Position numbers and translations under genes: made by a program
The notes under the pieces: generated by a model
Told to the model about the DNA's origin: nothing
Databases searched by the model: none
What the model saw: the letters and a program-made list of their open reading frames with translations, nothing else
Shown: in pieces, positions 59,747 through 64,000 of the stretch
How the letters are laid out: every line of letters starts with the position of its first letter
How positions within the stretch are numbered: the first letter of the stretch is position 1
From: Strigamia acuminata
Lineage: Eukaryota > Arthropoda > Chilopoda > Geophilomorpha > Linotaeniidae
Length of the DNA stretch: 64,000 nt
Direction of reading: 5' to 3'
NCBI GenBank assembly: GCA_949358305.1
Contig: OX442317.1
Coordinates: 4,778,186 to 4,842,185, forward strand

Positions 59747-62700
59747 CTAAGTGTAATTTGATGCGCCATTTTGAATTGGTTGTTTCTTCGAGGGTTTGGC
59801 AGCATTACTCACGTCATTCATTAGTTCCAAGGCATTCTTCGTCACATTGAATAAACGAAAATATTCATCTCGTTTATTCATTTCCTCATCACTCAGTCTC
59901 AAGAAATTGACCTAAAAACAAACGAGTCAAGTTGTTTAGTTTCAGTGAATAATTTATTGAAATATTACCATGTCTCCTTTTTGCACGTCGGACAGCAATT
60001 TCAGTTTTGTATATTTGAGGGTCTAAAAAACAAAAGAAAAAACATCGTAAAGTAAATGGGAACTGGGTAATGGTATGTATGTGTTTCTAACCTTCTCAAC
60101 GAGGAAGTAAGTTAAATATTTCGGCGTAAGATCGTGGATTGTTTCATCAACAATTTTCATGTAGGAATACAATTTTATGGCAGCTTCTTCCAACACTGGA
60201 GCGTTTCGAAAATCAGGTCGCGGGTCGTTTTCTGGCTTAACTGGAACCGGTGTAACTGAATTTGGAGCCAGTTCAAGATAGTTTTTCTTCATTTGCAGAG
60301 ATTCTGGAGTCTGGTCAAAGTCAAAACATTATACAGTCTTCTCTGTGCAAAATATGGTAACTATAGTGAGCTAAAATAATAATCAGACATCTCATATTTG
60401 TAAAGACACAGTATATATTCTGTTCAATTCCCTTTGGTCGTTAGAAAGGGGGTGCACATCTAGAGCGACACAATTTACCGCGACAACAATGTATCCCGAC
60501 AAGCCGGATAAAAAAAAATGGTTTTTTTTATCAAAAAACCAGTAAGGTTAGCCCTTCTTAGGTTAGCCCTTCTTAAATATTAAACCTAAAATATATGTAT
60601 AATCGCAGTTTCCAAAGTCGCGGTAGATTCGTGTCGCAGTAGATTTTTTTGCGCTAGATGACACGCGACACAAAATAAATGAGGTGTCCGATTATTATTT
60701 TTTTGCTCACTTGATTAGTTATCCAGTGTATACCGTTTGCCAGGCAATGTCATTTCTTCCATGGGGCTGAGATGGCCCATTCTCGGCTGCTAATATCACT
60801 CCTACGCTGCGAAATGCATGCAGCCACAAATCTTCTTCATCTCTGGTTTTGAATGACACAACCATTTTGATGCTGTCGCGTTTTGAGCTGGAAAAAAGTT
60901 GCCATCAATTTGACAGTTTAGGTTGGAAAAAATATTCATGTTTTGAAATTATACATTCCAGGACCTGTTCGCTGGATTTCATATTTACTAGTTTTGGATT
61001 TGGAATTGTGAACTGTGAGACTTAATCCATCTATTAAAGCAGTTCCTTTTAGCTTGAGATTCTGAAAAAAATTATAAATTATAAAAAAAACTTGAAAGCA
61101 AATAAAAATTGTATGGAAATTCTTACGTACCATCTCGTCCTTGAACCAGGCTAATTTTTCGAATGTGAGGATAAAATAAAGGGTTTGGGGAGAAAGTCCT
61201 GCATGGACAATAATTTCCCCTCGCATAATCTGTGATTAATGTCAATAGATAAGTAATTAAAAAGTATATATACCGGTATGTACCGTACTGCCTCGATTTA
61301 ACGCCGGGGCGTTTATTCATTTTTTCTAGTTGACCCCCCGGCGTTCATTCAAAGCCCGGCGATTATTCGCGCCGGGCGTCTACCCGAAAAAAAAAATTGG
61401 AAAGCCACTCATTGCTAGCTATTCTTCGATGTTTCGACCAAAAGACCTCTCAAAACGTTTAAAAAACGTTTCAACCCGGCGTTTAAACAAACCCGGCGTT
61501 CATTTAAGGCCGGCGTTTATTGCCATTTCGTCCTCAGTTTGCCCGGCGCTTAATCAGGAGCCGGCGTTTAGATACGACCGGCGTTAAATCGAGGCAGTAC
61601 GGTATATTTTATACTTCTTCATTTCTCTTAGAAGAGAAATTCTCTGTATCTTGCGTAGTTGCAAAGGATTTGACACTTTGCGATTGTCTTGGTTCAGAAG
61701 CTTGCGAAGCGTGATCGGATGATCTAAATAGACGTGATTTATTAGTTGCAGCCATGGATACAATGTGAATGTAAAACACGAATACAAAAGAGGAGTACTT
61801 ATTAAAATATGTGAACAATTGATTTCAGATTTGTAGAAATTAGACTTTTAGAAAATCATAAGTTCTAGAAAAGTGGTTTAAGTGTGAACCATAGAAGCGG
61901 TTAATAAACGCTGACTTACGGTAATGCCTCGGCGTAAAGACCATCTTGTTTCATGAAGTCAGGGTGACAATCATTGATGAAAGATTTCTGAGCTTTTAAA
62001 TGGCACAGCAGTTGTTCCTAAAGCATTAAAAGGGTTTTGAATTGTTGATGGAAAAACATATAATTCATTATGTATTTAAAACTTCTATTTCGTATGCTTA
62101 TCACTTTAGTGTTTTATTAAAAAGAATTTAAACCACTGAAGATGGCTGGGAAGAGCCGAAAGACCTTTGGAAAGACTATTGTATTTAAATTCTTTTTAAT
62201 AATTTAGTTTATATTTTATAGTTATACTTTAGTCGCATTTTCGTTGTGCGTTATTTGTTCTGACATGAGTTTGACGACTGCTGCTGTTAAGTGTGGATAC
62301 AGGTCGACTTTATGCAAACAATTGGTAACTGATTCCTTGACTATGTTTGCAACTAGAGATGAGGCAATCGTGAGCGGTTGTTTGTATTTTCGAAGGAATT
62401 GCTTGACTATGTTGTTAAAGGCTTGTTGGGTGAAAAACATCATGTTGTTATATCCAACCATATTTCTCCATAAAACATATAATTCTCCCTTGTCTATGGT
62501 GACAGCCTGTACGTGAATTGAATAAATAAATGTCGAATCAACATAAAAGGGTTGGAATAACAACCTGGTTCAGTAGAGGGTATATTTGTGTGTAGAAACA
62601 GTTGTTGAGTTTTGCACCTCCACTTAATGAATGTCCTTCGACATTCACCGCTAGACCTTGCAGTTGTTTGTGAAATTCATCGGTGAATTTTTGAATGAGT

Positions 62701-64000
62701 CTAAGAAAATTCAATGATGATGATCATGATCAGTGATGTTTTGAGGGGCATAGTAGTCGTTACTATGTCGCTATACTCTTGTTCGACTCAAAAGGGTGCC
62801 CTTCTCCCATTGGCCGAGCCGCATTACTCCTAACTCCAGTCTGTATTACCATAGAGTAAAGAATCTATGGTATTACTACCACTAGGAGAAGTAGTTCTTA
62901 TTTTTGTTATTATTATTACTACATTTTTGGATCACTACACCAGTGATACGGCTCGGCCAATGGGAGAAAGGCACCCTTTTGAGTCGAACAAGAGTATAGT
63001 ACTACGTTTACATGCACCGAATATTTTGAGTGGTGAATAATTCGAGTGGTGAAAAAATCAAATTGTTGTGCTTACATGCAGAAAATAATTCGTGATCACT
63101 TTTGGTTTTCGACCAATGGGGAAGTGCCGGAAGCGATGCGCACATGCGCAATAAAAATAGTTTGAGGGATTATTCACTACTCGAATAATCCTTGTCATCC
63201 CTGTTTACATGACAATTGTGTTTACATGACAATTGTGTGCACATGACAATTGTGTGCACACAATATTTCATCTCACTCGAAATATTCCGTGCATGTAAAC
63301 ATAGTATTAGTCTGTGTGATTACTCAATTATTCTTGGTTGATGCCAATTTTCCTCTAAATTCTGATCAAATGCATTCATTGCTTCCAGATTTTTCTTGAT
63401 CTGGTTATTTTCATTTTGAACTTGGGCTCGCATTGTTGGTAACTTATCTCTAATGTGCTGACAAAGTTGATCGCTTAAAGTTTCTCTGAGATATTTCGAT
63501 CCCATTTTATCTGCTATATCACTGTAATGAAATGAAGAATTGACCATGATTATTTGAAACTGCGTTTTAAGCTCAATTTTACCAATAAGACTTGTGTGAC
63601 TTGTAAAATATTCGTTCCTTTTCCTGGATCACTTTGATGTCTCTTTTCTTATTGATGTCATCCTGATTTCGATTAACCAAACCGATGTAACCTTTAAATT
63701 TGGTCACTGTTTAATAACTTTTCATTCAAAAACAACGTGTAAAGTTATTGTTACGTACCTCGTTTCAAAGGGATGATTTTATTCAACAGTACATTTCTTG
63801 CATCTGTTCCCTGGTCCATTTGATCAAGTTTAGTGATGATTCCGATTGTTCGGAGTCCGTCCGGGTCTACGGATTTGGCCAGTTGTAGCGCGACTGAATT
63901 GGCTAAGTCCTGTGTTGCTGTTGTCACGGCGAGGATGAGTGTGTTTTCCTGCGTGATGTATTTCAAAACCATCTTGCGGATTATTTCTTCGATGTTTGTT
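59747..64000 (-). CDS. DNM: Divergent dynamin, 3' part (5' end off the window)
   Basis: Twelve exons: 63759-64000 (open at edge), 63583-63691, 63324-63521, 62565-62700, 62228-62506, 61920-62018, 61615-61723, 61131-61229, 60955-61061, 60734-60887, 60092-60310, 59969-60022, then the last, 59747-59911 (thirteen with it). They encode the end of the GTPase domain ([16 protein letters not shown]4 motif TKLD), the stalk, a PH domain ([11 protein letters not shown]... [10 protein letters not shown]) and the GED. After the GED only about 20 residues remain, so the usual proline-rich domain is absent. Dynamins assemble on membrane necks and cut vesicles. Many residues differ from the highly conserved animal dynamin, suggesting a paralog. 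Exon 61920-62018 reads open only if one base is ignored: a TTTT run near 61980 shifts the frame. That means a decaying gene or a sequence error. Confidence 0.88.
61281..61604. mobile_element. TIR element (pogo/Tc1-like MITE) in dynamin intron
   Basis: 27 bp perfect terminal inverted repeats (61281-61307 and 61578-61604, core CTGCCTCGATTTAACGCC), ends at TA. About nine subterminal CCGGCGTT[TC]ATT-like motifs fill the ends. The right end lies ten bases from the splice donor at 61614. Confidence 0.92.
62771..62999. mobile_element. MITE with about 49 bp inverted repeats in dynamin intron
   Basis: The left end CTATACTCTTGTTCGACTCA and the matching inverted right end continue through GGGTGCC and TGGCCGAGCC. 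A central palindrome surrounds TACCATAGA..TCTATGGTA. Confidence 0.92.
63001..63305. mobile_element. Second inverted-repeat element beside the first
   Basis: Ends ACTACGTTTACATGCACCGA and, inverted, ACTATGTTTACATGCACGGA. An internal triplet of TTTACATGACAATTGTG lies at 63199-63262. It fills the rest of the same intron up to 19 bp from exon 63324-63521. Confidence 0.8.

Overview
The window looks like nuclear DNA of an invertebrate animal, most likely an arthropod. It is AT-rich, and its genes carry short GT..AG introns (often 55 to 90 nt) mixed with a few kilobase-scale ones. It also holds small hAT-like and other terminal-inverted-repeat elements, minisatellites and satellite DNA. The arthropod hint rests on four perfect TTAGG units (15921-15940), two insect-type ten-cysteine Ly6/quiver-like genes, and a secreted protein with DUF4758-like motifs. 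None of this is decisive. I rebuilt exon-intron structures by hand, requiring GT/AG sites and consistent phase.

Layout. 1-1142 (-): 5' part of a C2H2 zinc-finger gene. 2335-2883 (-): intronless small heat-shock protein with TATA box and heat-shock-element-like sequence. 3279-3615: fold-back element. 3990-4355 (+): small three-repeat CxxCYV protein. 4564-6267 (-): GTSF1/Asterix-type CHHC zinc-finger gene with an unusual eIF2A/PYM-like C-terminal tail. 7195-7322: broken 3' piece of PIGA. 7324-8400: dispersed repeat. 8402-9121 (-): second, shortened GTSF1 paralog. 10136-11494 (-): complete PIGA. The GTSF1/PIGA part is a tandem segmental duplication with the dispersed repeat exactly at the junction. 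12987-22474 (-): four-exon secreted Ser/Thr-rich protein of 832 aa, with a 5.7 kb first intron full of repeats.

26139-27509 (-): 7-exon four-membrane-span protein that looks like a tetraspanin without its large extracellular loop. 27849-30288 (-): canonical 228 aa tetraspanin in 7 exons. 31988-34498 (+) and 35380-37671 (-): two convergent Ly6-type paralogs with the same exon plan. 37672-43190: no convincing gene, several inverted-repeat elements. 43193-43527 (+): possible two-exon 42 aa membrane micropeptide. 43590-58600: a repeat-dominated zone made of a roughly 27 bp minisatellite, a 19 bp minisatellite, five near-identical 722 bp units containing splice-site-like sequences, and a 62 bp satellite of about 50 core monomers with higher-order structure. 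A second copy of the minisatellite block lies on the far side. 59747-64000 (-): 3' part of a divergent dynamin gene (end of GTPase domain, stalk, PH, GED), with an apparent one-base frameshift in one stalk exon.

The genes do not form a pathway together. Notable groupings are the duplicated GTSF1 pair (piRNA silencing in known homologs), the adjacent four-span proteins and the convergent Ly6 pair, which look like local gene-family expansion in a region shaped by repeats.
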